Translations under genes and position numbers: made by a program
The notes under the pieces: generated by a model
Told to the model about the DNA's origin: nothing
What the model saw: only the letters and a program-made list of their open reading frames with translations
The model's database searches: none
DNA from: Lachnotalea glycerini
Lineage (GTDB): Bacteria > Bacillota > Clostridia > Lachnospirales > Lachnospiraceae
NCBI RefSeq assembly: GCF_003201285.1
Contig: NZ_QICS01000008.1
Location: 1-64,000, forward strand
Length of the DNA stretch: 64,000 bases
Direction of reading: 5' to 3'
Part shown: one piece after another, positions 1 to 9,020 of the stretch
Numbering within the stretch: the stretch's first letter is position 1
Layout: every line of letters starts with the position of its first letter

Positions 1-145
1 GTAATGGGAATAAAGGATCAGGATAATTTAATTAAAATATTACAAGTATATTTTTCATAAAAATACTTTTATTTATTTTATATGTATGCTATTATTAGTA
101 GTAATCAAAACTATATTATGTAGTTAGTGAAGAGAAAATTGCATA

Positions 146-179
146 AAAAGCTACTATTGACATACAAATTAGTAGTTTT
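146..179. terminator. Hairpin upstream of degV, possible terminator of the preceding gene
   Basis: CTACTA at 151-156 pairs with TAGTAG at 170-175, flanked by A-rich and T-rich ends, so it could end transcription from a gene left of the window. The rest of 1-200 is AT-rich, and I see no coding sequence in it. Confidence 0.3.
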
Positions 180-200
180 CTCATAAATTAGGAGGTAACT

Positions 201-1040
201 ATGAGCTATAAAATAATTGTAGATAGTTGTGGAGAATTTACAGAAAGATTAAAAGAGGATAAACATTTTGTCAATGTCCCATTACAGCTTCAAGTTGATG
301 ATCATATTATTGTAGATGATGAGTTCTTTGATCAGGCTGACTTTCTTAAAAAGGTGGCCGCAAGTCCGAATTGTCCCAAGTCGTCATGTCCGTCTCCTGA
401 AAAATATATGCAGGAGTTTACTACTGATGCAGAGGATGTGTATGCAGTAACCTTGTCCAGTCAATTGAGCGGTTCCTACAATAGTGCTGTTTTGGGTAAG
501 AATCTTTATCATGAAGAAAAGGGAAATAAGAACATTCATGTATTCGATTCAAAATCGGCATCTATAGGTGAAACCTTGATTGCACTAAAAGCTGAAGAGT
601 GTGAAACGGCGGGAATGGGCTTTCATGATGTTGTGAGAACTGTGGAAGAGTATATTGAAAATATGCATACGTACTTTGTGTTAGAATCTTTAGAAACACT
701 TAGAAAAAATGGAAGATTAAGTAATTTAAAGGCATTTGTTGCAGGAGCTTTAAATATTAAGCCAGTTATGGGAGCGACCAGCGAAGGCAGTATTTGTCAG
801 TTAGGTCAGGCCAGAGGAATCAATAAAGCATTGGATAAGATGATGAATATTATTGTAGAGCAGGTAAAGGATTCAGAGAATAAAATACTTGCAATTTCGC
901 ATTGCAATTGTCCAGAAAGAGCGCTGATGGTGAAAGAGGAATTGCTTAAAAAATGTAAATTTAAAGATATTATTTTATGTGAAACCGCTGGAGTAAGTAC
1001 ATTATATGCAAATGATGGAGGTATAATAGCAGTCGTTTAA
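201..1040 (+). CDS. DegV family fatty-acid-binding protein
   Basis: 279 residues, the usual size for DegV proteins. The N-terminus (YKIIVDSCGEF) matches the family opening, the SSQLSGSYNSA stretch near residue 95 is the typical DegV loop, and a LRKNGRLS motif follows near residue 170. Family members bind fatty acids in a two-domain cytoplasmic fold; in Gram-positives they can present fatty acids to the FakA kinase. No fakA-like gene is adjacent, so the partner is unknown. The ATG is set by AGGAGGT at 190-196. It appears monocistronic, since a promoter-like sequence separates it from the next gene. Confidence 0.9.
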   Translation: MSYKIIVDSCGEFTERLKEDKHFVNVPLQLQVDDHIIVDDEFFDQADFLKKVAASPNCPKSSCPSPEKYMQEFTTDAEDVYAVTLSSQLSGSYNSAVLGKNLYHEEKGNKNIHVFDSKSASIGETLIALKAEECETAGMGFHDVVRTVEEYIENMHTYFVLESLETLRKNGRLSNLKAFVAGALNIKPVMGATSEGSICQLGQARGINKALDKMMNIIVEQVKDSENKILAISHCNCPERALMVKEELLKKCKFKDIILCETAGVSTLYANDGGIIAVV

Positions 1041-1067
1041 TATGAATTTTAATATTTCAAATTTATT

Positions 1068-1098
1068 TTAACAAAAATTCACAAATATAGTGTATAAT
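1068..1098 (+). promoter_or_regulatory. Candidate sigma-A promoter for the small membrane protein and nrnA pair
   Basis: TTAACA at 1068-1073 and a perfect TATAAT at 1093-1098 are separated by 19 bp, longer than ideal. The site lies about 50 bp before the start at 1148. Confidence 0.45.
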
Positions 1099-1147
1099 AC
1101 ATCTATGTAAATAAGCAGAAATTATATATTGGAGGAGTGAATTTAGT

Positions 1148-1396
1148 ATGAGTCAGGAAAAAGTGGAACGCTATAAAAAGGAAAAAGCCAATAGAAAAAA
1201 AATTATAATGCAGGAAAAACGAAAATCAATAGCTGTGAAGCTATCGATTTCATTAGTTTCAATCGCTGCGATTGGTTGGATTGGTTATTCTGCATATAAT
1301 GTAATAGAGTCGAATAAGCCAGAGACAGTAGTATCTGTGAACATGGATTCTATTAATGATTATTTTGCTGGTTTATCAGCTGATACAGCTCAATAG
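1148..1396 (+). CDS. Small single-pass membrane protein, unknown function
   Basis: 82 residues. A strongly basic N-terminus (about residues 5-27, many Lys and Arg) precedes one hydrophobic segment at about residues 28-52, then a short polar tail. This predicts an N-in membrane anchor with little outside the membrane. GGAGGAG at 1131-1137 supports the ATG. It ends 3 bp before the DHH phosphoesterase gene, so the two are almost certainly cotranscribed and perhaps translationally coupled. I do not recognise the family. The charge pattern resembles small septum-associated membrane proteins, but that is only a resemblance. Confidence 0.65.
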   Translation: MSQEKVERYKKEKANRKKIIMQEKRKSIAVKLSISLVSIAAIGWIGYSAYNVIESNKPETVVSVNMDSINDYFAGLSADTAQ

Positions 1397-1399
1397 GGT

Positions 1400-2389
1400 A
1401 TGACAAAACTAGATAATATATTGTCAAATATATCTTCAAACTATGTTTATATTCAAACACATAATTTTCCGGATCCGGATGCCATTGCAAGTGCTTATGG
1501 CTTGCAGAAGCTGCTAGAAAATAAGAATATTTCATCTTCCATATGTTATATGGGAAGGATTGATAGGTTAAGTACTGCTAAAATGATAGAGGAACTTGGT
1601 ATTACGCTATTTAATATCAAGGATGTCCATAATATGACAGAGAATGATGAAATCATTCTTGTGGATTCGCAAAAGGGTAACATTAATGTAGAAGATATTA
1701 TAGGTCATGAAGTAATCTGTATCGATCACCATCCATTAAATGAAGCCAGTGAGTATAAATTTGCTGATATACGAAAAGATGTTGGAGCTTGTGCTTCTAT
1801 TGTAGGCGAATATTTTATTGAGAATCATATACCGATTGATAAGATGACAGCTACGGCATTGATTTATGGAATAAAAATTGATACTGCGAATTTAAGCAGA
1901 GGAGTTTCCAAGCTTGATTTAGATATGTTCTATTATTTGTATACCAAATGTAATATGGATATTGTCAGGAGGCTGGAGCACAGCGTATTGCAAATAGATG
2001 ACTTACATGCCTATGCAAATGCAATTAATAATATTGATATAGTTGAAGGTATTAGCTTTGCAAATACAGGGATGGATTGTCCCGAGGCGCTTATTGCAAC
2101 AATATCTGATTTTATGATGTCAATCTCAAACGTCTATTTATCCATAGTATACGCAAGAAAAGTTGAGGGGCTGAAGCTTTCGGTTCGAAGTAAATTTAGT
2201 ACATGTGATGCAGGAGAATTATGCAAATCTGCCTTAATGGGATTTGGTAATGGCGGCGGACATGCCCATATGGCAGGAGGTTTTGTACCCTTTACAGGTG
2301 ATGATAAACAGGAAGAGAGGCTCATAGCAGAAATTAAAGAGCGATTTCTATTGCATGCAAAGAATCAGGTGCAATTACATAATAAATAA
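1400..2389 (+). CDS. nrnA: DHH/DHHA1 phosphoesterase, NrnA-like oligoribonuclease or pAp phosphatase
   Basis: 329 residues with the full DHH-DHHA1 plan. The metal-binding DPDA motif lies near residue 24, DSQ near residue 90, the DHH triad in CIDHHP near residue 112, and a C-terminal GGGH (GFGNGGGHAHMAGG) near residue 290. NrnA proteins degrade 2-5 nt RNAs and dephosphorylate 3'-phosphoadenosine 5'-phosphate; related GdpP/DhhP proteins cleave c-di-AMP or pApA. It lacks the membrane, PAS and GGDEF domains of GdpP, so it is the stand-alone type and the exact substrate cannot be told from sequence. It starts 3 bp after the upstream gene, with only a weak ribosome site. Confidence 0.85.
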   Translation: MTKLDNILSNISSNYVYIQTHNFPDPDAIASAYGLQKLLENKNISSSICYMGRIDRLSTAKMIEELGITLFNIKDVHNMTENDEIILVDSQKGNINVEDIIGHEVICIDHHPLNEASEYKFADIRKDVGACASIVGEYFIENHIPIDKMTATALIYGIKIDTANLSRGVSKLDLDMFYYLYTKCNMDIVRRLEHSVLQIDDLHAYANAINNIDIVEGISFANTGMDCPEALIATISDFMMSISNVYLSIVYARKVEGLKLSVRSKFSTCDAGELCKSALMGFGNGGGHAHMAGGFVPFTGDDKQEERLIAEIKERFLLHAKNQVQLHNK

Positions 2390-2431
2390 AATAAAGAATA
2401 GGCTGTAGGATGAAACAGTCTATTCTTTATT
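2390..2431. terminator. Bidirectional terminator between nrnA and argG
   Basis: AATAAAGAATAG at 2390-2401 pairs with CTATTCTTTATT at 2420-2431, with CTGT/ACAG extending the stem inward. A-rich and T-rich flanks let it work on both strands for the convergent genes. Confidence 0.8.
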
Positions 2432-2495
2432 TTATGTGGAAAAGCGTAATTATCAAGGGCAGTAATATTTCAATTATTTGCCAATTCTGCTTATT

Positions 2496-3719
2496 TTAAT
2501 TGTTTTTACTTAATTCTGCCATCTTCATTGCACGCACTTTCAGTGATAAACCAAATAAGTTAATAAAGCCTTCTGCATCGTGATGGTCGTATAATTCACC
2601 TGTTGTAAAGCTGGCTAAGGATTCACTGTATAAGGAATATGGTGAGGTGGTACCGGCCTTTATTATATTCCCCTTATAAAGCTTGAATTTAACTTCTCCA
2701 GTTACATATTGCTGCGTAGATTCAATAAATGCCTGAACTGCTTCACGAAGCGGAGTAAACCATTTTCCTTCATACACTATATCAGCAAATTTATTTGCCA
2801 TTTCCTTTTTCACGGTTAGAGTAGCACGGTCTAAGATTAATTCCTCTAATTGAGTGTGTGCTTCCATAAGTATGGTTCCGCCCGGAGTTTCATAGACTCC
2901 ACGGGATTTCATTCCAACAACACGGTTTTCTACAATGTCAATGATTCCTATGCCGTGTTTTCCTCCTAATTCATTTAATTTTTCAATGATTGTGGAGGCT
3001 TTCATTTTTTCTCCGTTAAGACTTATAGGAATACCATTTTCAAAAGTCATAGTAACATATTCACCCTCGTTTGGAGCTTCTTGGGGAGATACACTTAGTA
3101 CTAATAAATGGTCATAATTTGGTTCAATTGCAGGATCTTCAAGCTCAAGGCCTTCGTGGCTGATGTGCCAAAGATTTCTGTCACGGCTGTAGCTGTTATC
3201 AGCGGAGAAAGGAAGGTCAATACCATGCTCCTTACAATATTGAATCTCATCCTCACGAGATTGCATTTTCCAGGTATCATTACATCTCCATGGAGCAATA
3301 ATCTTTAAATCGGGGGCAAGTGCTTTAATACCTAATTCAAAACGAACCTGATCATTTCCCTTTCCGGTTGCACCGTGGCAAATAGCAACGGCACTTTCAA
3401 GTCTTGCAATTTCAACTAATTTTTTTGCAATAACAGGTCTTGCCATAGAGGTTCCAAGTAAATATTTATTTTCATAAACAGCATTTGCCTGAACGCAAGG
3501 AATTACATAATCATCAACAAATTCATCTACTACGTTTTCTACATATAATTTTGTGGCACCAGACAATTTGGCTCTTTCTTCCAGACCGTCCAATTCATTT
3601 CCCTGTCCAACATTAATACATACACATACTACGTCGTAATCATAGTTTTCTTTTAACCAAGGAATAATAGCAGTTGTATCAAGTCCGCCAGAATACGCTA
3701 AAATAACTTTCTCTTTCAT
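2496..3719 (-). CDS. argG: Argininosuccinate synthase
   Basis: 407 residues, the expected size. It joins citrulline and aspartate with ATP in the penultimate step of arginine synthesis. The N-terminal AYSGGLDTT is the ATP-pyrophosphatase P-loop, and [10 protein letters not shown] near residue 120 is the classic argininosuccinate synthase signature. AGGAGG sits before the ATG. It is transcribed away from argC across a shared regulatory region. argH is not next to it and argF is not in the window, so arginine synthesis depends on further loci. Confidence 0.97.
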   Translation of the reverse strand: MKEKVILAYSGGLDTTAIIPWLKENYDYDVVCVCINVGQGNELDGLEERAKLSGATKLYVENVVDEFVDDYVIPCVQANAVYENKYLLGTSMARPVIAKKLVEIARLESAVAICHGATGKGNDQVRFELGIKALAPDLKIIAPWRCNDTWKMQSREDEIQYCKEHGIDLPFSADNSYSRDRNLWHISHEGLELEDPAIEPNYDHLLVLSVSPQEAPNEGEYVTMTFENGIPISLNGEKMKASTIIEKLNELGGKHGIGIIDIVENRVVGMKSRGVYETPGGTILMEAHTQLEELILDRATLTVKKEMANKFADIVYEGKWFTPLREAVQAFIESTQQYVTGEVKFKLYKGNIIKAGTTSPYSLYSESLASFTTGELYDHHDAEGFINLFGLSLKVRAMKMAELSKNN

Positions 3720-3780
3720 AAAATGCCTCCTAATATGTTATATTTTTGAAAAGGATAATAACTCCCTTTGCTTTTAGAAT

Positions 3781-3809
3781 AATATACATCATCATTCATA
3801 GAAATTCAA
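3781..3809 (-). promoter_or_regulatory. Candidate argG promoter
   Basis: On the minus strand TTGAAT (3804-3809) and TATATT (3781-3786) are 17 bp apart, about 60 bp before the argG start. An ATG-AATAATAATAATAA-like stretch upstream (about 3831-3847) matches an ARG box at roughly 12 of 18 positions, which is weak in such AT-rich DNA. Confidence 0.55.
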
Positions 3810-3987
3810 GTGCAATTTTATACATTATTTTATTATTATTATTCATAAATGTGTGCAATATGATACAAAGAAGTTAGAAATATGCTATTTTTTTAAATAA
3901 AAAACAAATTATATCAATAGAACAAAGACTGTAGTTATAGGTAATAAGAGACTTCGAATAATAATAATAGAATTATTATCATTATTA

Positions 3988-4005
3988 TATGAGTAAAAAT
4001 ACAAT
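3988..4005 (+). promoter_or_regulatory. Candidate ArgR operator (ARG box), distal
   Basis: The 18-mer TATGAGTAAAAATACAAT matches 15 of 18 positions of the Bacillus ARG box as I recall it (CATGAATAAAAATKCAAK). It lies midway between argG and argC. Intergenic 3720-4136 holds both divergent promoters and no gene. Confidence 0.6.
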
Positions 4006-4039
4006 TGTTTAAATAATGCAAAAATATTAAAAAATTTAG

Positions 4040-4076
4040 TTGCACATTATGCAAAGGTGATGTATAATTATGCAAT
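4040..4076 (+). promoter_or_regulatory. argC operon promoter with an overlapping ARG box
   Basis: TTGCAC (4040-4045), a 17-bp spacer and TATAAT (4063-4068) form a near-ideal sigma-A promoter. A second ARG-box-like 18-mer at 4059-4076 (about 14 of 18 matches) covers the -10, the position expected for arginine-dependent repression by ArgR. The regulator gene is not in the window. Confidence 0.7.
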
Positions 4077-4136
4077 ACAAGAAATTGGAAGTATATTAAA
4101 ATTCCTGATACAACAGGAAATAAAGGAGATGTTATT

Positions 4137-5177
4137 ATGATAAAAGCAGGTATTATTGGTTCGACAGGATATGCAGGTCAAGAATTAGTAAGAATTCTTG
4201 TCGGACATAGAGAGACTCAAATAAAGTGGTTTGGCTCAAGAAGCTATATAGATAAGAAATACTCTGAGGTTTATCGTAATATGTTTCAGATTATAGAAAA
4301 TAATTGTTTGGATGATAATATGGAAGAATTAGCAAAACAGGTGGATGTTATTTTCACAGCAACTCCACAGGGTTTATGTTCTTCTCTTGTAAGTGAAGAG
4401 ATATTATCTAAGGTTAAAGTGATTGATTTAAGTGCAGATTATAGAATCAAAGATGTAAAAATTTATGAAGAATGGTATAAACTAAAACATCAGTCACCAC
4501 AATTTATAGGAGAAGCAGTATATGGGCTTTGTGAGATAAATCGCAACGATATAAAAAATGCAAGATTGGTTGCAAATCCTGGATGCTATCCTACCTGTTC
4601 TACACTTTCCATTTATCCGCTGATAAAGGAAGGCTTGATTGATTTAAATTCAATTATTATAGATGCCAAATCAGGTACTTCAGGTGCAGGAAGAGGAGCG
4701 AAGATAGATAATCTGTATTGCGAGGTCAATGAAAATATCAAGGCATATGGAGTAACAGTTCATAGACATACTCCTGAGATTGAGGAGCAATTATCCTATG
4801 CAGCAAACAAAGAGATTAAGATTAATTTTACTCCTCATTTGGTTCCTATGAATCGTGGAATTTTAATTACGGCTTACGCTTCACTAAGTAAAGATGTTAG
4901 CTATGAGCAGATGAAAGCGGTATATGATAAATATTATCAGAATGAAAAATTTGTAAGAGTTCTTGACAAGGATATATGTCCGGAAACCAAATGGGTTGAG
5001 GGAAGTAATTATGTAGATGTAAATTTCAAAATTGATCCTAGAACAAATCGTGTTATTATGATGGGAGCTATGGACAATCTTGTAAAGGGAGCAGCAGGGC
5101 AGGCTGTTCAGAATATGAATTTGATGTTTGGTCTGAAAGAAAGTATGGGGCTTGATTTAGTACCAATGTTTCCATAA
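4137..5177 (+). CDS. argC: N-acetyl-gamma-glutamyl-phosphate reductase
   Basis: 346 residues. It reduces N-acetylglutamyl phosphate with NADPH. The N-terminal GSTGYAGQEL is the dinucleotide-binding loop, ANPGCYPT near residue 146 contains the catalytic cysteine, and a histidine in the HRHTPEIEEQ stretch near residue 205 is conserved in the family. An AAGGAG site precedes the ATG. It is the first gene of an operon that continues with a GNAT protein and argJBD. Confidence 0.97.
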   Translation: MIKAGIIGSTGYAGQELVRILVGHRETQIKWFGSRSYIDKKYSEVYRNMFQIIENNCLDDNMEELAKQVDVIFTATPQGLCSSLVSEEILSKVKVIDLSADYRIKDVKIYEEWYKLKHQSPQFIGEAVYGLCEINRNDIKNARLVANPGCYPTCSTLSIYPLIKEGLIDLNSIIIDAKSGTSGAGRGAKIDNLYCEVNENIKAYGVTVHRHTPEIEEQLSYAANKEIKINFTPHLVPMNRGILITAYASLSKDVSYEQMKAVYDKYYQNEKFVRVLDKDICPETKWVEGSNYVDVNFKIDPRTNRVIMMGAMDNLVKGAAGQAVQNMNLMFGLKESMGLDLVPMFP

Positions 5178-5192
5178 AGTGAGGTAGAAAGA

Positions 5193-5636
5193 ATGATTAG
5201 GACAATGAAAATTGATGATTATAAAGAGGTTCGTGCACTTTGGGAAAGTATTAAGGGATTTGCAATTCGAAGCATAGATGATTCCTATGAGAATATAGAG
5301 CGATTTTTAAAAAGAAATCCAACTACAAGTATTGTGGCAGAGGAGGATGGAAAGATAGTTGGCAGCATACTGTGTGGGCATGATGGAAGACGGGGTTGTT
5401 TTTATCATGTATGTGTGGAAGAGAGTAAGAGAAAGAATGGAATTGGGAAGCGAATGGCAAAAGCTGCCCTTGAGGCTTTAGAAAATGAGCAGATTAATAA
5501 GGTTACTTTAATTGCCTTTAAGAAAAATGAATTGGGAAATTCCTTTTGGCAGGAACTTGGATGGACATTTCGAGAGGACTTAAATTATTATGATATTACA
5601 TTAAATGTAGATAATATAACAACATTTATTCAATAG
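5193..5636 (+). CDS. GNAT acetyltransferase inside the arginine operon, possible N-acetylglutamate synthase
   Basis: 147 residues and a single GNAT domain. The central beta strand (CFYHVCVEE) is followed by the acetyl-CoA loop KRKNGIG near residues 80-86. The gene lies 15 bp after argC and 15 bp before argJ. GNAT proteins acetylate many amines, and stand-alone GNAT-type N-acetylglutamate synthases exist. Its place here suggests that it feeds the N-acetyl cycle, or that ArgJ in this organism only recycles acetyl groups. An unrelated acetyltransferase riding in the operon cannot be excluded. Confidence 0.75.
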   Translation: MIRTMKIDDYKEVRALWESIKGFAIRSIDDSYENIERFLKRNPTTSIVAEEDGKIVGSILCGHDGRRGCFYHVCVEESKRKNGIGKRMAKAALEALENEQINKVTLIAFKKNELGNSFWQELGWTFREDLNYYDITLNVDNITTFIQ

Positions 5637-5651
5637 AAAGGGCAGGTAAGT

Positions 5652-6878
5652 ATGATGAAAATAATTGACGGTGGAGTGACTGCAGCTAAGGGCTTTGTGG
5701 CTACTTGTACAGCTGCTGGTATCAAATACAAGGATAGAAAAGATATGGCTTTGATTTACAGTGAGGTGCCATGTAAAACAGCAGGAACTTACACAACGAA
5801 TATTGTGAAAGCAGCACCTGTATTATGGGATAAGGAATTGACAGACCATTCGCCGTATACCCAGGCGGTTGTCATTAATGCGGGAATTGCAAATGCTTGT
5901 ACAGGCAAAGAAGGGTTTCAATATTGTGAGGAAACAGCAACTGAGGCTTCCGAGTCTTTAAATATACCAGTAAACAGCGTTTTAGTTGCATCAACGGGAG
6001 TAATCGGAAAGCAGCTTCCAATGGATAAGATTAAGGCGGGTGTGAAAGTAATGGCTCAAAAGCTTGGACAAACAATTGAAGATGGTCATGCAGCAGCCAA
6101 AGCCATTATGACCACAGATACGTTGCCAAAGGAAGCTGCTGTGGAGGTTATCATTGGAGGCCGGTGTGTGACAATAGGTGGTATGTGTAAAGGATCAGGA
6201 ATGATTCATCCAAATATGTGTACCATGCTTTCTTTTATAACAACGGATATTGCGATTTCCAAGGAGCTTTTACAAGAGGCATTAAGCGAGGACGTTAAGG
6301 ACACCTATAACATGATATCAGTAGATGGTGACACTTCAACGAATGATACGGTATTATTAATGGCAAATGGTTTAGCTGGTAATGCAGAAATCACGTCAAA
6401 AAATGAAGATTACAATCAATTTAAGAAAGCACTTAATTATATCAATACTTGTTTATCTAAGAAAATTGCAGGTGACGGAGAAGGAGCAACGGCTTTGTTT
6501 GAGGTTCAGGTAATTGGAGCTGAGTCAAAGGAACAGGCTGTTGTATTAAGTAAATCCGTTATTACCTCGAGTCTTACTAAGGCAGCAATTTTTGGGCATG
6601 ACGCAAATTGGGGTAGAATCTTATGTGCAATGGGCTATTCGGGTGCGCAATTTGACCCTGAAAAAGTAGATTTATATTTCGAAAGTAAAGCAGGTAAGTT
6701 ACAAATTATAGAAAACGGTGTTGCTCTGAACTACAGTGAAGAGGAAGCAACAAAAATTTTATCTGAGACTGAAGTATCTGCAATTGCAGATATTAAGATG
6801 GGGGATGCGAAAGCAACTGCCTGGGGTTGTGATTTAACCTATGACTACGTAAAAATAAATGCGGATTATCGTTCTTAA
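5652..6878 (+). CDS. argJ: Glutamate N-acetyltransferase / amino-acid acetyltransferase
   Basis: 408 residues, usual length. It moves acetyl from N-acetylornithine to glutamate; bifunctional forms also use acetyl-CoA. ArgJ is made as one chain that self-cleaves before a catalytic threonine in a KGSGMI-x-PNM-x-TML motif. The motif is present near residues 180-192, but the residue before the threonine is Cys (CTML) where Ala is usual. The threonine itself is kept. The N-terminal AAKGF and C-terminal WGCDLTYDYV stretches are family typical. Confidence 0.96.
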   Translation: MMKIIDGGVTAAKGFVATCTAAGIKYKDRKDMALIYSEVPCKTAGTYTTNIVKAAPVLWDKELTDHSPYTQAVVINAGIANACTGKEGFQYCEETATEASESLNIPVNSVLVASTGVIGKQLPMDKIKAGVKVMAQKLGQTIEDGHAAAKAIMTTDTLPKEAAVEVIIGGRCVTIGGMCKGSGMIHPNMCTMLSFITTDIAISKELLQEALSEDVKDTYNMISVDGDTSTNDTVLLMANGLAGNAEITSKNEDYNQFKKALNYINTCLSKKIAGDGEGATALFEVQVIGAESKEQAVVLSKSVITSSLTKAAIFGHDANWGRILCAMGYSGAQFDPEKVDLYFESKAGKLQIIENGVALNYSEEEATKILSETEVSAIADIKMGDAKATAWGCDLTYDYVKINADYRS

Positions 6879-6896
6879 GGGAAAGAGGGAAAAGAG

Positions 6897-7793
6897 ATGG
6901 AAATGGAATTATGGCTTCAAAAGGCACAGGTTTTAATCGAAGCATTACCATATATTCAAAGATTTAATGGAAAGATAATAGTTGTAAAATATGGCGGCAG
7001 TGCTATGATAGATGATGAATTAAAGAAAAATGTAATAAAGGATGTTGCTCTTCTTAAATTAGTTGGTTTTAAGCCTATTATAGTACATGGTGGTGGTAAG
7101 GAAATCAATAAATGGATTAAAAAATCAGGTATGGAGTCTCAATTTATCAATGGATTGAGAGTAACGGATGCACCTACGATGGAAATAGCAGAAATGGTAC
7201 TTAACAAGGTGAATAAGAACCTGGTTCAGATGATGGAAAGTCTTGGGGTAAAGGCTGTTGGTATCAGTGGTAAGGATAGTTCTACCATTCGTGTAGATAA
7301 AAAGTTTTCAGGTGGAAAAGATATTGGCTTTGTTGGTGAAGTAAAAGAGGTAAAAACAGATTTAATCAATACCCTGTTGGAAAATGATTTTATACCAGTT
7401 ATTTGCCCGGTAGGTATTGATGATAATTATAACACTTATAATATCAATGCAGATGATGCTGCCTGTGCCATTGCAAAAAGTGTAAAGGCAGAAAAGCTAG
7501 TATTTTTGACTGATATAGAAGGTGTTTATAGAGATCCGCTTAAATCAGAAACTTTAATTTCAGAACTTACGATTCCAGAAGCAAAGGAGTTTTTAAAAAG
7601 TGGCAACGTAGGTGGGGGAATGCTTCCCAAGTTGCAAAATTGCATTGATGCAATTGAGAGCGGTGTATCCAGAGTTCATATTTTAGATGGACGTATTGAA
7701 CATTGCTTATTACTTGAATTTTTTACGAATAAGGGAATTGGCACGGCAATTTTAAATGAATCAGAAAGCAGGTATTTTAATGAGCATGAATAA
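6897..7793 (+). CDS. argB: Acetylglutamate kinase
   Basis: 298 residues of the amino-acid kinase fold. KYGGSAM (about residues 31-37) and VHGGGKEI (about 64-71) are the phosphate-binding loops, and [10 protein letters not shown] near residue 240 is the ATP-site stretch. It phosphorylates N-acetylglutamate, the step usually inhibited by arginine in organisms with the ArgJ cycle. The reading frame runs 14 bp into argD, indicating translational coupling. Confidence 0.97.
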   Translation: MEMELWLQKAQVLIEALPYIQRFNGKIIVVKYGGSAMIDDELKKNVIKDVALLKLVGFKPIIVHGGGKEINKWIKKSGMESQFINGLRVTDAPTMEIAEMVLNKVNKNLVQMMESLGVKAVGISGKDSSTIRVDKKFSGGKDIGFVGEVKEVKTDLINTLLENDFIPVICPVGIDDNYNTYNINADDAACAIAKSVKAEKLVFLTDIEGVYRDPLKSETLISELTIPEAKEFLKSGNVGGGMLPKLQNCIDAIESGVSRVHILDGRIEHCLLLEFFTNKGIGTAILNESESRYFNEHE

Positions 7794-8973
7794 TTATATG
7801 GAACAGGCAGAACAATACTTATTACATACCTATAATCGCTATCAAATTGTGTTGGAAAAAGGAGAAGGCGTTTATCTGTATGATACAAATGGTAAGAAGT
7901 ATTTGGATTTTGCTGCGGGAATTGCAGTTAATGCACTTGGCTATAGCAATGAAGAATATAAGACAGCATTAAAAAATCAAATAGATTTATTAATGCATAC
8001 CTCGAATCTGTATTACAATGTTCCAATGGCAGAGGCTAGCAAAAAGTTAGCAAAAGCGTCTGGATTTGATCGAGTGTTCTTTACAAATAGTGGTACAGAA
8101 GCCATTGAAGGTGCTATCAAAACTGCAAGAAAGTATGCATTTAATAAGGATGGAAAAACAGATCATGAGATCATAGCCATGAAGCATTCTTTTCATGGAA
8201 GAAGTCTTGGAGCTTTATCCGTAACAGGAAACCCACACTATCAGGAGGCATTTAAACCACTCATAGGCGGCATTTCGTTTGCAGATTTTAATGATTTAGA
8301 CAGCGTAAAAGCGTTGGTAAACGAAAAGACTTGTGCAATTCTTCTTGAGCCGATTCAGGGAGAAGGCGGAATTTATCCTGCGACGAAAGAATTTATGGAA
8401 GGGGTAAGAAAGCTTTGTGATGCCCATGATATTCTATTGATTTTTGATGAAATTCAATGTGGAATGGGAAGATGTGGCAGCATGTTTGCTTGGCAGGGAT
8501 ATGGAGTAAAGCCAGATGTGATGACTTGTGCAAAAGCTTTAGGCTGTGGAGTACCGGTAGGAGCCTTTGTTATGAGTCAAAAGGCAGCAGTGTTAGTACC
8601 TGGTGACCATGGAACGACTTATGGAGGAAATCCGTTTGCATGTGCTGCAGTAAGCAAAGTATTTGATTTGTATGAAAGTGAAAATATAGTTGAAAATGTG
8701 AATAAGATAAGTGTATACTTAAATGATAAGCTTGATTCACTTGTGGAAAAGTTTGATTGTGTTGAAGGAAGACGTGGAAAAGGTTTGATGCAGGGATTAA
8801 TTCTTAATAAACCAGCCAATGATTTAGTGTTAAAGGCAATGGAGCAGGGATTAATTCTTATCACGGCCGGAACGAATGTAGTCAGAATAGTTCCTCCTTT
8901 GGTTATAACAAAAGAACATGTGAATGAGATGATAGAAAAGCTTGAAAAAAGTTTAGCTGGTTTACAGGAGTAA
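7780..8973 (+). CDS. argD: Acetylornithine aminotransferase
   Basis: 397 residues from the chosen ATG at 7780, which has AAAGCAGG just upstream; an in-frame ATG at 7756 lacks a ribosome site. A class III PLP aminotransferase: [13 protein letters not shown] near residue 97 binds cofactor phosphate, [10 protein letters not shown] near residue 223 holds the PLP aspartate, and [13 protein letters not shown] near 250 holds the Schiff-base lysine. It converts N-acetylglutamate semialdehyde to N-acetylornithine. Last gene of the argC operon. Confidence 0.96.
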   Translation: MSMNNYMEQAEQYLLHTYNRYQIVLEKGEGVYLYDTNGKKYLDFAAGIAVNALGYSNEEYKTALKNQIDLLMHTSNLYYNVPMAEASKKLAKASGFDRVFFTNSGTEAIEGAIKTARKYAFNKDGKTDHEIIAMKHSFHGRSLGALSVTGNPHYQEAFKPLIGGISFADFNDLDSVKALVNEKTCAILLEPIQGEGGIYPATKEFMEGVRKLCDAHDILLIFDEIQCGMGRCGSMFAWQGYGVKPDVMTCAKALGCGVPVGAFVMSQKAAVLVPGDHGTTYGGNPFACAAVSKVFDLYESENIVENVNKISVYLNDKLDSLVEKFDCVEGRRGKGLMQGLILNKPANDLVLKAMEQGLILITAGTNVVRIVPPLVITKEHVNEMIEKLEKSLAGLQE

Positions 8974-9020
8974 AGAGCCAGAAGCTCCTGCTGGCTAATT
9001 TGTGAACAGGAGATAAGAAA

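Noticed and set aside
2134-3308. Short frames inside nrnA and argG on the opposite strands
   Set aside because: Shadows of strongly conserved genes with no ribosome sites.
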